Below, piece by piece: positions 50,488-63,400 of a DNA stretch of 64,000 nt. The translations under genes were made by a program, and so were the position numbers. The DNA comes from Gymnogyps californianus (Eukaryota; Chordata; Aves; Accipitriformes; Cathartidae), in NCBI RefSeq assembly GCF_018139145.2, contig NC_059486.1:7130001-7194000 (forward strand), read 5' to 3'. The notes below the pieces were generated by a model. It saw only the letters and a list, made by a program, of their open reading frames with translations, had not been told where the DNA came from and searched no databases. The stretch's first letter is position 1; each line of letters starts with the position of its first letter.

Positions 50488-53400
50488 GTAGGTGGGCTCC
50501 CCCCCGCCGCGCACGGCTCGGTATGGCCGGCTGCAGCCCCGGCCCTCCTCGGTCGGAGCTCTCCCGCGTTGATGCGGCAATGGGGTGGTGTCTTGCTACC
50601 TGGGCACAGCGGCGTTTCGGCCTGGGGCTTGGCATGCAGGCCCTTTTTTAGCTGGATTCATCCGGGAAATAGGCGTTTCGTCTGCTTCATCTCCCTGGGT
50701 TTGGGGTTGGGTTTCTTTTTTTTCGGTGCCTTTGGGTGTGTCGAGTAGGTTCAGATGGAGAAAGGCAGCGCAGGGGCTGGCAAAGGCATTTCAGTATTAG
50801 GAGCACGTCTCCCCATCACTCTCTCTTCCTTCCGTAGCACAGATGCGCAGGCACAGACCCAGTCCTGCCACTCGCCACTCCTTGTTGGTGTAGCAGATCA
50901 CCACCTCGCAGGCGGCCAGGATTTGGGCGTTAGGGAACATCTGTTTTGCTTTGCAAAGCAAATAGCTATTCGGAGACATGCCTTTGAGTCCTGGAGAGAG
51001 AGGGGGGTGATGCAATCAGATGACATCGACAGGGTTTTTTTGTTCACTATTTGGTATTTGCAGGGATTTAGGGTGTTTGACAGGAAGAGGTATCCTCCTC
51101 TGCTGAGCTTGAATGTCTAGGTAAGGGGTTATCAGCAGAGTCCCATGCGTTCCTTAGCACCCATCATCATGATGTAGGCAATGTCTGCTGTATAGGGAAG
51201 AGCTTTTCTGTCTCACAAAGGTGGGGATGGAGGCGATGGTTGACACAGCAGGGCGCTGCAGTGGGTCCCTGCAGCGGGAAGAAGTCCACCCATTCCCAGT
51301 CTGGGGAAAATTAACTCCATCTCAGCTAGACCCAATACACTGGCTTGCACTTGCCTTTGGGTCCAGTCCTTCTCTGAGGCTCTAATTCCATATGCAGCAA
51401 ACACCTTTACCTGCCGAGACAGTGGTATTGCACAGCCTTTCTGGACCACAGAAAAGCAAACTAGTGTTGTAGCAGCTTGGGCATTCACCTGGCCACTGCA
51501 GGAGATGGTGTCTCCCTATATAATGAAGACTTGGGTACTGTAAAAAGACACCTTTGCGTTTTTGGGAGCTGCTGACTGCGGTGATGAGAGGAACAAAGTA
51601 AATTCAGGGGTAATAGGATAATGGGGTCATCAGGTGCATTTTTCCCAAGCTACTTAGAGGTTTGCTAGTATTTTGTAGTAATTTGTGAGTATCGCTGTTA
51701 ATTCTTGTTTTATTTCTGGAGGAAAACAATCCAAAACGTGTTCTGAAATTGTAGAAAATTTGGTATAAGCTGTGAACTGGAGAGGAGCTTTGTGACCCCC
51801 CAAAAACGTGCTGTTCTTTAGTTCATTTGTTTTTAAACAAAGAGGGAAGCAGGTTATGTATAAGGCTCTTTTCTGCTCATTCCCCAGGGGAAGAAGCGAG
51901 GTAGAGATCAGAGTAGTCTGTTTAGGTATTATCGTAATTCCTGAAGGCTCTTGTCACACTGCATAGGCAAGAGTGGGCTGGAGTCTGTACCCCAAAGAGT
52001 TCGTGTCTGCAGGAGAGTGTAGTGTCCTGCTGGGGCAAAGGAGGTCTTTCCTCAAACGCGTAGGTGTGTGCATGTGTATCCGTGTATCTTATGCTGGGAG
52101 TTTAGAGTGGGTCTTGCATGACAGAGCACAGTTCATTATGAATTTGTGCCAGCCATGTTACTTGTGGATGGTGGAGGGAAACCAAGCTGTGAATACAAAG
52201 CAATCTGTTAAAATTAAAGTGAACATACAAAACCACAAATGATCTTTATTTAGGATCCTTTGAGAGCAGGAATTTTCTTCCTGTGCTGCCTTGTTCCAAT
52301 CCACTCGCATCTGGCAGCAGGTAACAATTTAAAAGGTTTACTAAAGCTGTGATTCTTGCCTGAACCAATTTTTCAAAATTTATTATAAAAGCTATTTATA
52401 AAAAATAGTTGGAAAATGAAGTGAGCTTCTGAGAGGGCAGTACACTAGTTTGCATGTAAGTAGGGTAGTCTTCAGTAAAATCTTAATAATATTGATGACT
52501 TACTGAGTCCAAAAAAGGGAACAACGTGGTGTCAAAGAATGAGTCTTCATCTTCCCTCGTAGCGTAGTCAGGGCTGATGCATTGTCTGGGTCCAGGGGAC
52601 TCTGATTTGCAGGCTGGACTCCTAATTGCTACCATATATGAAGGAAAAATAACGGTAGATTCTCCACCTCTCTAATTTCCAAGGAATGACCTCTTAATTG
52701 GTGTATTTGGCACTGGACTCACGTGCCATTGAAGTCAGTGGAGGTTTGATACTGGTCTCCGTGTGCAGAGCATCTGGCTTTCCAAGGGGAAGGGCTGTGG
52801 TTTAAGACCCTGGACTGGGGGGAACCAGTTTCTGGTCTGAAGCTCTACAGCAGGTTGCCTGGTGAGACCAAGCTCCTCAGTCTCATTATACCTCAGTTCA
52901 GCACCTCTCAAAGAGGGATGGTTTCTCTCCTAGCAATTTTTATGCCTCTGGAGTGCTAAGAGGGGTTCTCGTGGTGAAGCTCGGTAGGCAAATGAAGCAA
53001 TGACTAATGTCCCATGTGCAGAAGAGTAGGCCCCGTGTAAGGGAAACCTAGCAATTTGTCGAAAGACTATTGACTTGAGAACCAAACAGGGCAAGTGCAG
53101 TGGATGGACGCTCTGCCAAAGCCCGAGGTCTTGCTGTGGGAGGAGGACAGGCGAAACCTCCCAAATACCTAGTTAAACTGGAGTCTCCTGGCACACTCCT
53201 GCACAACATTCCTCCTAGCTCGTGTTGTTGGCGTGTGTTTGTTTGGGGTGTTACCTTGCTGTGTCTCTGAAGCTGGCTCCTGCTCATTCAGGCCCGTGTC
53301 TCTAGTGTTGTTTGAAGTCATTGTTTCTTTGTAAATCAGGAGGATGGGAACCTCTCCTTCCCAAGTTGATCTCTCCCTGCCCCATCAACTTGCAAAGTTG

Positions 53401-53730
53401 TTTGGGTGTGGGAGCAGCGACTATCTGGTGGATCCAGTTCTTTCAGTGGGTTTGAAATTATAGGGCTGTGCCTTTGCATTCAGCTTGGTCCTTTTTTCTA
53501 CTTCAGCATATTTTGAAGTGGTCTGCTTGTCAGTAAAAACATATGGGGGGGGGTACTGTGTATAGAGAAGATGCTGTGCAAAAGGTAGTTTGACTAGAGG
53601 AATGGTTTCAGTGCGAGTCATTGCGAGGCATTGAGAACTCCTGAATTCATTGCCTTTGTGTTTCAGTTTTTGAGAATCTGGGTTTTATATCTTGAAAATT
53701 TATATTCAAACTCCTTTGCTTTTTTCTTAG

Positions 53731-53808
53731 AAAAAAAGAAAGAAGCAGAGATTTCCATCATTCCTGGAACAGTAGATACTACAACAGCAGAGATGTCTTC
53801 CATCTAAA
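53731..53808 (+). other. Candidate alternative terminal coding exon inside SEPTIN5 intron 2
   Basis: A strong acceptor (ttgcttttttcttag) precedes a short open stretch ending in TAA at 53806-53808. Spliced straight from exon 1 it would add EKKKEAEISIIPGTVDTTTA then EMSSI. Spliced from the microexon it would add KKRKKQRFPSFLEQ and stop at 53773-53775. Neither tail is known to me from any septin. Real exon status is uncertain. Confidence 0.2.
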
Positions 53809-53909
53809 ATAGCAACTGTGCCAACATAAAGCATCATTTTAAGGTCAACCTTTAGCCCCAGCCTTGCCTACCAGAGGACATTGGCTGCTGGAAATCCCCC
53901 AGTTCCCTG

Positions 53910-54476
53910 TTAATGTGTGCTGAACCGCCTTCTCCTTTTCTCTACTGTGCTTATGGAGAGATAAGCCCAGATGGGCTTACAAGAAAGTGTACCCCTTGAA
54001 AAAGCTATGCTCTGCATAGTGCAGAGGTACCCAAGATACTTGTAGATACTGCCCTTGACACACTGAGGACAACTCCAGTGCAGGCAGCTGCTGATGACGA
54101 AGAGCAGATTAAGAGGAGGGAGGTGTGGCGATTCCTGTGTCTTGAGCTGGTTGAGGATGACCTTAATGTGACCCTCAAGGTCTGTGTAGATACCTATGTG
54201 GTGAAAATTGATTAGCTGAGTTTTGTGAAATATGTGATGAAAAGTATCATGTAAGTGGTAGGTTCCCTTGTACAGCAATTGTACAACGAAGACCAGAAGC
54301 AGATCTTGATCTTTACAGAATCCCCTCGACGTTTGTGCTGGAGCAGCTTGGAGGATTCGTACCTGCGTTATGTGTTTGTGGCATTGCCATCTTTCACCTA
54401 AGTGTCTTCCGTACAATAACAGTTCTTGTAATCTTGTGACTAGAGGAAAGTTCTTCTTGCTTGTGCAGAAAAGCAT
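53910..54476. other. Low-stop segment, possible decayed coding fragment
   Basis: The minus strand is open for 188 codons, one of the longest frames outside the CpG islands. One plus-strand frame (about 54002-54202) reads as a coding-like stretch rich in Asp, Glu, Arg and hydrophobics before a TAG. No family is recognised, and both readings may be chance. Confidence 0.2.
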
Positions 54477-57400
54477 GGAACCTGGAAGGCAAACAGAGTA
54501 CCACTGACTTTTTAAATTTTCTCAGAGTTAAACCAATTATTTTATAGTTGTGATTCTTTGAGTCATTGGGAGTGGCAATATGGATGTGTTCCTGTGCTGT
54601 CTGTCGTGCTCTGTATCAATTCAGACAGGGTGGTTGTGGTGAGGGTTTTTTTGCTCGGAGAAAGCAAAATTATGTTTGCAGCTGGTGAGTGGGATATTTC
54701 ACCACAGCTGGATAGTCTTTCACTGTGTCATAGATCGCCCTGGGTGAGGCTGTTTCTCTTTGACTCCCCATGTTAATGTCTCTTCCAGCCTCTGCGTTTT
54801 CCAACCCTGGTCTTGCATCCTGGCTACCAAGATGTGCCTGCCAGAAAGGGAGTAGCAAATTAGTCACAGAATCTGGAGGTAAATACTGGAAACACTCTTA
54901 AAGCAGCACATCTCTGCTTGTTTTTCTGATGTCCCGGTGTATCTTGGCCAGACGTAGCATAGGAGTGGAAGCTTTTACTTCTCTGTAAAAAGCCTTATGT
55001 GGTTCGTTAATTTTTTTTGGCCCATTTCAAAAGACAACATTGGTCCCTTGCCCTCCAAACTGGGCAAAGGCTCAGTGCTCAGAACAGTGTGTCAGGAGCT
55101 GGGTGGGACTGCAGCAGGTCAAGAGGTTCAGCCCTGCCTGTCCTTCTGCTGTGCATCTGTCTAAACAGTCCTACTGCAGGAGGCCCGTGTCGCACAGATG
55201 GGCTATTCTGGGCTGGGGAGGAAAGTCCATCCTGGGCACTTTGACTTTTTTTTTTTTCCCCTTCTTTGTCTGCTTGGCTTCTTGGAAAAGGGCTGTAAAA
55301 AGAGGTCAGCACATGGACTGCATGGTGAAACAGAACTGCTGGAGAGCTGGGCACAGAAGCTGCCGCCTGCTGCTGCTGTCTCTCTTCAATTATTTATGCT
55401 CCAAATGGATAAAATGGTTGTTAGTGCAGGGCAGGGGAGAGGTTCAGCCCTCTCAGTGCAAGTAGCAATCTGCAGTTTATGAAAAGGAGAAGTAAGCATT
55501 TCCTGCACAGGGATTTTTGTCCCTTGAATTTCCACGAACTGCTCAGCTACTTGTGCGCGAGTCCAAAATTCTGCTGCTCTTGTGTGAATTGTGCAGGGCT
55601 GTTTCGGGCACGTTAGCCAAATGTGTAAGTGCAACAGATGTTGTGGCCTGATCCTTGCTGATGCTGACGAAGTAAGAGCAACCTTCATTTAACCCTAAGA
55701 GATGCTTGTGACACTTCCTCAGCTACTGGGTTGCAGCCTGCTGGGGCATTACAAAAGGCAGCTCACAGTTGCAGAGGTGAAAACATTGCTGCCATCTGAA
55801 TGAAGGAGAAACCCAGGTCCTGGATGCTTTTAGTCTCCAAAGTCAAGGAGTCTCTTATAACCACTTAACACTCTCAAAAATGATGCTGGCTTCACACTGA
55901 TGCCATTCTTCATTTGCTTGTTCTAGCAATAAATGTAAGGGGGTTATGACAGTTCCCTGCAAAAGTTGAGGAAAGGCAAGTCTAGAGAGAGAAATAGCTG
56001 GTGGAGTTCAGTGTCTTCCAGAGCCCATATTGCCCACCCTCAGTCTAAGCTGCTGTTCATTAAATACCCAGTAAAATGGACATCTTGGAAATCCAGGGGA
56101 GATTCCACCTTCAGCCAGCTGGTTGCTTGCTGTGCCAGGCCAGGCTGGGTCCCTGCTGTGTATCTTTAGAGTTGTGCCAAATTAGTTTTAAATGTTCAGT
56201 CTAAGAGGTTTCCTTAGCAGTTCTGGGACACCCCACTGCCCACAGTGCTGCAGCTACTGCTCGTATGTGCTGAAACCAAGCCTGGAGAGCTCGGCTCCGT
56301 CTTTAATACTTCAAGCACTTCTTGCTGAGATCTCTCTTGGCTAAGCCAGGAGGGTTCCTCTCCTGTTGTTTCTCTTCCAGTTCAAGTGGCTTCTATGTTA
56401 CTTTTTTCCTGGATAGCAGAGCATGAACTGGAGGGCACCTTCTTTGCTTACCTGCAGAGCTTTCTTGCCTGACCAACACTAAGACTTTGTCCCCTTCTTG
56501 CCTAAGGCAGAGATTTCCCTGAGACAGTGAAATCACACAGAATAATCCTCTAATACTCATGAAAGAAACATGTGGCATCTCTAATATATTGTGTGACTTT
56601 GGATTTTTGTGAAGCGTATGCAAGTTGTTTCATAGCATACTGGAATAATTCCCACATGGGCTGGATTTTGTCTGTGTGTGCGCATGTGTATGTCTACAGT
56701 GTGGTTAGCTTCGAAGCGCAGGAAAAAATGTCTGCTGTTATACATTCCCTTTCTCCCAGAGAATTGTCCCTGGAGCTCTGAAGAGGTTTGCAGTCATCTT
56801 GTTCCCATAAGGGTGTTCAGGAGCTGGATTTGTGTGTGGTGCATCAGAAAAGCTGGGATCAGATCCCAGAACATGTGCTCCGCATCAGTATGTGTGCTGC
56901 TGTTCATCCATGACTTGGTATCCCAGAAACATTGTTTAAAATGAATAGTGGAAGGTGGCACTGAGTGTGCCCAGAGGAAGGGTCTGTATGTGCAATGCTA
57001 CCCGTGGGGTCTGGGCTGCAGAAGGTGAAAGAGATCTTGTGTCGCTCCCAACTCAAGTAAGAGTCCTTTCTGTTTTGAGGGCCAAATGGGTTAATATTCT
57101 GAATTCCTTCTCTCTTGTGTGAGTGTATTTCCAGTGTGTTAATTGAAATCTATTATGACCTGCTAACATTCAGCTCTAGACTGCTGTGCCTTCCCTCAGT
57201 CTCTCACTCCCAGCCCCTACCCATGTGGCTGTTACCCCCAGCAGTGTCACAGCAGCCACGTGCTGGAGGTGGCTGGGAGAAGAGCGCACTGGAGGGCTGC
57301 AGGGACTGACTGGCTTGCTGATGAGCAAAGCTTGGCTAAGTGTTGGCCAAGAGCTGAAGAGGAAGTGAAACCCTGCACAAGCATCTGCAAGGGTGTAATG

Positions 57401-60400
57401 CCAAGAAGGGGAGGAGAATTGTTTAGTTTCTGGCTTTAGTACAACTGTCCACTCCTGAAGTCAAAAGAAAAAAAAAAAGGTAAGTTGAGGCTGAAGTTCA
57501 GCTCTAGAAGAGGGATGTAGCTATGCCGTGCAGGGCAGCACAGTGCAGGGATGCTCGAGATGACACAAACCTCTCTGGATGCTGCTGCGCAGCCTTCAGA
57601 TTGCACCAGCCTGGTGCCATGCCATGGCAGCAAGGGCTAAGGGAGGCTCAGGGCTAATGCTCAGATGTGCTGGAGGATCTCGGGCTGTGGTTCACGCTAG
57701 CTCGGGACTCTGTGGGGTGTGAGCCAGTGTAGTTGTAAGTCAGTCAGAGGTGGGAAGCCCTTAATAGAAGTTAACTCCAGTTTTTCACTCACCTCTTAAA
57801 TTTGGGCTGGTTTTCTGCACAGTGGCACTAGCTGGCAGTAGTAACAGCCAGTGCCAGACTCAAGTGCTCACCCTGAAGTTAGCTGATGGGGAGCATGGAG
57901 CAGCGTGGTGGCTGACCCGCCCCTGTGTGCCGCTGTGGTGGCTGTACTGCGCGACTGCTCGGAGCCAAGGAGCAGGAGAGCTGAGGCCCTTCGCTTGCCA
58001 GCTTTGTTCAGCTCAGCTCTTTGCTCTTCCTGGGAACTTTGGGAGTGCCCTGTTTGTTTTGAAGCTTGTTATCAAGTGTGTCCAGGGTGTGTGTGTGGAG
58101 CTGGGATGGCCTGTCTCTGCCTGACCCCGCCCGGGGCGGCTGGTGCCGTTCTCCCAGAATGACTCCTGGCAGGGGGAACCGGGAGCGGAGAGCGCAGGCT
58201 GAGCAAATAAACCGCAGGATCATGAGTGCTAGCTCCTGGAGACTGGCCATGGGGAGCGAGCCTGTCCCACTGACCTCGGGACATTCTCAGTGCAGAAGCA
58301 AGGGAGGGGGGAAAAAAGATCCACTCAGTTAGTTTGTGGGAAAAGAGGCTCCAGGGGCTTAACGTCTTCCTTCTGCTTTCTGTGAGGCAAAGCCCACGGT
58401 GGTACAGATGTGGTCTGGGCTCCAGTGACTGTGTTTCATTTTTCCTTGCAGGCTCCTGGTGCTTGGAGCTGTGTGAACACACATGAGAGCGCAGGCCAGG
58501 CCTTTTACTGCTTTAGTTTGTATTGCAATTATTTTTAAGATCACTTCCCAGGCAAGTCACTTCGCTTTCAGCCTTTTGTAATGTCTCCTGGCTATTTCCT
58601 CAGTGTGGGAACTGTTCTAATCCTGCCTGCCGCACTGAGCTCATTCTTGCTGTGATACGTACACACATGAAGTCTCTTTAGATCCTGCAGTCTTACATCC
58701 ACTTTTATTTTCAAATAAATTACATACTACATTAATTATATATTCAGGTGAAATATGAGTCACAAAGGCATCTGCTGTCTGCCTGCCCTACATACATGGT
58801 CCCCTTGGCTGTGCTTTCTTTTTAGTTTAAAGCTCTCCTGAGTCTCTGCATTGGGTATTAAGTGATGTGAAGTCCTGGAAATGTAGATAAGCAGTATTGG
58901 AAATGCCCATCTGGACCAACAGTAATTTCCATCTGCCCAAGGCCTGCTGTAAAAAATGTCAGGGAGGTTTATGGCTTTTAGTATCCTATAGATTCTCAGA
59001 GGTTCCTGCTGCTCCGGGGAGCTGGTGCCAGCTGGGATCAGACAGTAATGGAAGAAGCATCACAGCCTTCAAGAGCTGGTATTTGCCCTGTTTTGTAGGC
59101 AGTGGGCTGAATCAAGGCAGCAGGGGTTAAACTTCAAGTGATGCAGCTGGGCTGCAAAGCCTTACTGCTGTGATTGCACAGTGCCGAGATGAGCAAGAGT
59201 GTGTCATCAGGACAGCAAGAGAGATGCTGAGATGATCTCTTGTCTCCCGGTGGTTGCGCTTACAGTCCCGACTCGGCATAGATGGTTTCTGCGACACAGC
59301 TGGAGCAGTGCTCTGGAGCCCTTAGCTGGAGCACGCAGAAGGGAAACTGCTCGTGTCTCACTCCCGAGATTAATACCTTTGCTGTTCGTCTGCTTACTTT
59401 AAAGAGCTCTCCTCCTCTTGAAAGGAGCCCTTGGCAGAGCATGTATTTATGAGGGAAGTGGATATCAGAGAGGACAGTTATTTAACAGGACTTGGTGCTT
59501 TTACTGGGCAGTTAATCCAGGCACATGCTTGGGAAGGACTCCAGGTCCACTGAGCAGCCGAACACTTTGGATCTGCTCTAGTCTGCTGGCAGCCCTGGGG
59601 CTGACACTTCAGAAGCTCAGACCAGGCCCACAGAGGTGAGCAACTGACAGGCATGTTTTCTGTGTACACTCCAGTACTGTCACATTGATCTGCTTGGGAT
59701 CCGCCTAACCATCACTGTGCAACAGGAGTGTGTCCTCTTGTCACTTGGATAAGCCTCATCTGCCCTGCCCCACCCCACTCAGCTCATACCAGGTTCATGG
59801 CGTTTGACTTCACAGCAATTTAAATAAACCAGAAGCGACTGGATGGAGCCCAGCGTTCCTCTTGCTCAGTGCCTGCTCTGTTCAGCCTGCTGATCCTCGA
59901 ACAGAAAGGCTGCATGCCATCTCATAGCTGTGTGATGGCATTATTTTCAGCGGCTCTCATTAATGTCAGTGAAAGCCTTTCTGTTTGAGGTGGTAGGGCT
60001 GGTCCTCAGCAGCTGCTCGGAGGTTCCGGCCAGTGCCAGGCGTTTTGCTGCCTAGTTTGAATGGCCAGTGTCATCTGAACATCTCTCTGCTCCTCCCGTG
60101 GTCGCACTGTCATGGGCAGGTGTCAGTCAATAGCAGAATTGTTCTCTTGGTAAACAAGTGATGGTATTATTGGAGCTGCCCTTCATGTAGCAGCAGCGCA
60201 GTGTGTGCGTGGGGTCGCTGACGAGGGATATCATGGGGCTTGTTAGTCTGAAAGCTTAATGAACCATCTTACGTTTTTTTGCAAAGTGTGTAGATGCTTC
60301 TTCACGTGTGCTCTTCCTGTGCTGTGTCTCGCACTCAGGCATGTTTGGTACTGAAGTGTGTCCCTGTGAGGTAGAGCTCACAGCACAGATGTGGGCATTT

Positions 60401-63400
60401 TGGAGGACTCAGATCCCATCTATCATGACATTAATGACAGTGGATGTCCAGGAAATGTCTGGATGAGACCCCTGCTCTTGCTTCCTCAGACACCCTGCGT
60501 ATGCCTGAGGGCTGAGCTAATCTGTGGCTCCAGTGAATCCGTGTGTACTGGGCACCTAGAGCTTGTCCCTTAGCGGTTTAGGGCTTTTTCCTTCATGACA
60601 AATAACTATTTTTCTTTCTTATTTTTCAAAAAATAAAATAATTAGGGCATCCACCCACCTCTTGGCTGGCATCCTGCAGTAATAGACCAGCATGTGTTTT
60701 CTCCAGCGGAGGAAAGCAGGTCTTGCTTCGTATTCTTAAGGCAATGGTTTATAAATGAGCCTGAAAAGAAAAACTGATTTCCCCACTTACAGCAAAATTA
60801 CATCAGGAAAGAGTTGCATCAAAATTTCTTAAAACTGGGCCATGAATTTGGCCTGACACTGTTGATTTGACCATGTACAGTGGGAATAGTCTGTTCTAGA
60901 GGTGTGCAGGTGAGGGAGCATGTTCCCTTTGTGCCCATAAAACTAGACCTCCTCCGTCCTTGCCCTGTCCCTCAGCACTGGAGGTTAGAAATCTTTGCGT
61001 TGCAGACTTGTCTTTCGCTTCTTACCCCCTTCAGGCTGGAGATAAGAAGGGAAAGAACTTGACTTCGTGTAGTCTAAGGGCACATGAGGCTGCTGTGAGC
61101 TGCAGGGACAGCCGTGTCGGGGGCAGAACCATGTCTCTGGGTTCAGCTGGGTTTTTTTGGGTTGGGGACTCAGAGTCTGCCAAGTCTGGCCAGTATGGTG
61201 TGACATTTAACATGTCTGTGAGGGGATGGCATGTTTCTGACAGGCGTGCGAGGGGCAGTGGGGCGAGATCCCACAGCAAAACATGACTCGAGAATAAATC
61301 CCAAGAGATCCCTGTTTGGCCTGGCAAATCAGAGCCCAGGCTGGGAGCCCAAGAAAATCCCTCCTCATTCTGCATGTGACATTGGTTCTGGGATTTGCTT
61401 GGAGATGGTTATGCTTGGACTCTTAAAAAAATATAAAGGTTTGACTTCATGCTGTGCTGCAAGTCCCAAGAGCTATTCATGGGTAAAATCTGATTTTGCA
61501 CCCTGTTCTCCTTAAAGGGCTGTGAGTGACAAGTTACTCTTGGCCTGCTGTGGCTGTCACTTAAGCTGACATTGCATGCTGGCTCTCCGCTAACCTATTG
61601 ACTGAGTTGAGTGATCCTTGTCCTGCCTCGCTCTTCCATCTTACCTATGTGGCTGTTTCCATTTCCTTTGGGTTGCCTCGTAGGAAAACACAATCTAGCA
61701 AATGCAATTTTTCCACTCCATTGCTTCCAAGTTCTTTCTAACATTGGGTATTGCTGTGCCTTGTGTGTCCAACAACCACAGCATTTACAGTCAAATGACT
61801 TTGTCGTGTTTAATATCTTCTTTAGTCCCGTTTCATTGCTCTGACTTCCAGAAATCCATTATAATCATTTCACAGGTGACATTTTCATGAACTCTGCTCT
61901 TCCAGTGCCTGCTATGTTAACATCTCCCATCTTATATCTCGTGCACTTTACCATTCTTGTTATTTTCAGGTGGAGCCCAGCAAGAAATCAATGAAATCAG
62001 CAATACCACTAAAAAATCCACAAGGGCGAGGAGTTTACAACTATCTGTTCCTTCAGATCAGGACTGTATTAATGAATCTCTGTTAACAGTTTTGCTACAG
62101 GGCAAGTAGAGATTATATTGATGACTCTGATGGGATAAACTTTATAGTGGAAATCAAAACTGCAATAGCAGCAAGACCAGTGTCACAGCAATGTTATCTG
62201 CAGATGTTATTGAGAACCCAGTTTGTTCAGTGTGATTGGGCTGTGTCCCTGATGCAGTGACATTAGTTATTCAGCTTGGGGCACTACCTGTTGTGATTGC
62301 TTTCTCAGTTTTTCAGGGGAGAAATTGTTATCTTAAGGTGGAAAGAATTTTAGGAGAGTGGGGCAATATGATTTAGAATGTGTGTCCTTTAATGACCCTC
62401 TGCAAGATTTAGGGCTTTGGTTTCTGTCTCCTGCAATCCAGTTGGATGCTCAGGTTTGTTCCTAAGGCTGTGATTTTTGAAAAGGATAGAGGAAAAATGG
62501 CGCTCTCAAATCTGGTAGAAAATACAATCCCTGAGACTTTGTCAGGACAATACTAGTATTCCAGGTCTGTCCTGGTCAAACTAGGTTGCCTGGTCTGGCC
62601 ACAGTATTTTATACTGAATTATCACTGGTGAAATTTGCCAAAATGGCAGAGTTGGGTTGTAAACCCCGTGCCTTTTTGGGAAGATCATAACAGCAGCTCT
62701 GATGTTCTCGTTCCTAGGGCTAAGCTCAATGGGGCCTTGTGGCACGATGGCAGGGTTATTGAGTGTTTGCATGGTGATGGTATCTGTGGAGCCCTCTCCT
62801 GGGCCGCAGCCCTGTAATTTCGCTGTAGTTTCGCATTGTGCCAGCCCAGAACTGTGGGCTGTCCCTGCCCCAAATTAAGCAATCCTGCTTGCAGTGCTTC
62901 TGAGATTGTCGGCATATTCTGGATTAAACAAGCAGTTGACACGTTGCTCTGGTCTGGGTTGGTGGTGTGGAGATGAAAGGCAATAGGATGAAACATCAGC
63001 TTTTCCACAAAGGCCATTGTACAATATAGTTATTTTAAAGGCAAATTTTTTAGGCAGTTTGCAGTAATACGAACTAAGGGCCAGCTTTCTTTAAATACGG
63101 ATGAAAGTGCCAAAGTCCTTTGAAACTGAGAGGAGCCAGGCACCTCCTGTATTTTTATAAATTTGGCTCTGGTGAACAGCCTTGCCACTGTTCTCCCCCC
63201 ACCATCACTCCAGCTTATTTCAGTTGCTATGTAGCAAGAGCTCTCGCCATCTCCCATGAGCCAGCTGCTGCGGAGGAATTTACACACCTGATGCCAGGCT
63301 TACAGTTGCCTTTCATGTGCTGTGGTCCACGGATTAGGTCCAGGAAAGAGGTTGGCGAAGGAAAATAACTGGGAAAATACTGCAGGAGGTAGATTCCAGG

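Larger units (their letters stand above)
49980..50560 (+). promoter_or_regulatory. CpG-island promoter of SEPTIN5
   Basis: GC-rich, CpG-dense block with clustered GC boxes (50105-50130) and an inverted CCAAT box (ATTGG at 50138-50142), lying 160-200 bp upstream of the start codon. No TATA box. The (ACAG)n tract lies between these and the ATG, in the presumed 5'UTR. Confidence 0.8.

Noticed and set aside
50004..50748. Long frames on both strands around the second CpG island
   Set aside because: Same GC effect. Only the 50301 start with its splice junction to the 11-nt exon matches a known protein.
57470..57490. Consensus donor AAG|GTAAGT as evidence of an exon
   Set aside because: It follows a poly(A) run with no acceptor-bounded open exon before it; likely a chance site.
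58880..58910. gtagataagcagtattgg, which reads D-K-Q-Y and resembles the expected SEPTIN5 exon 3
   Set aside because: The following residues are W-K-C-P, not V-G-F-A-T-L, so the short match is chance.
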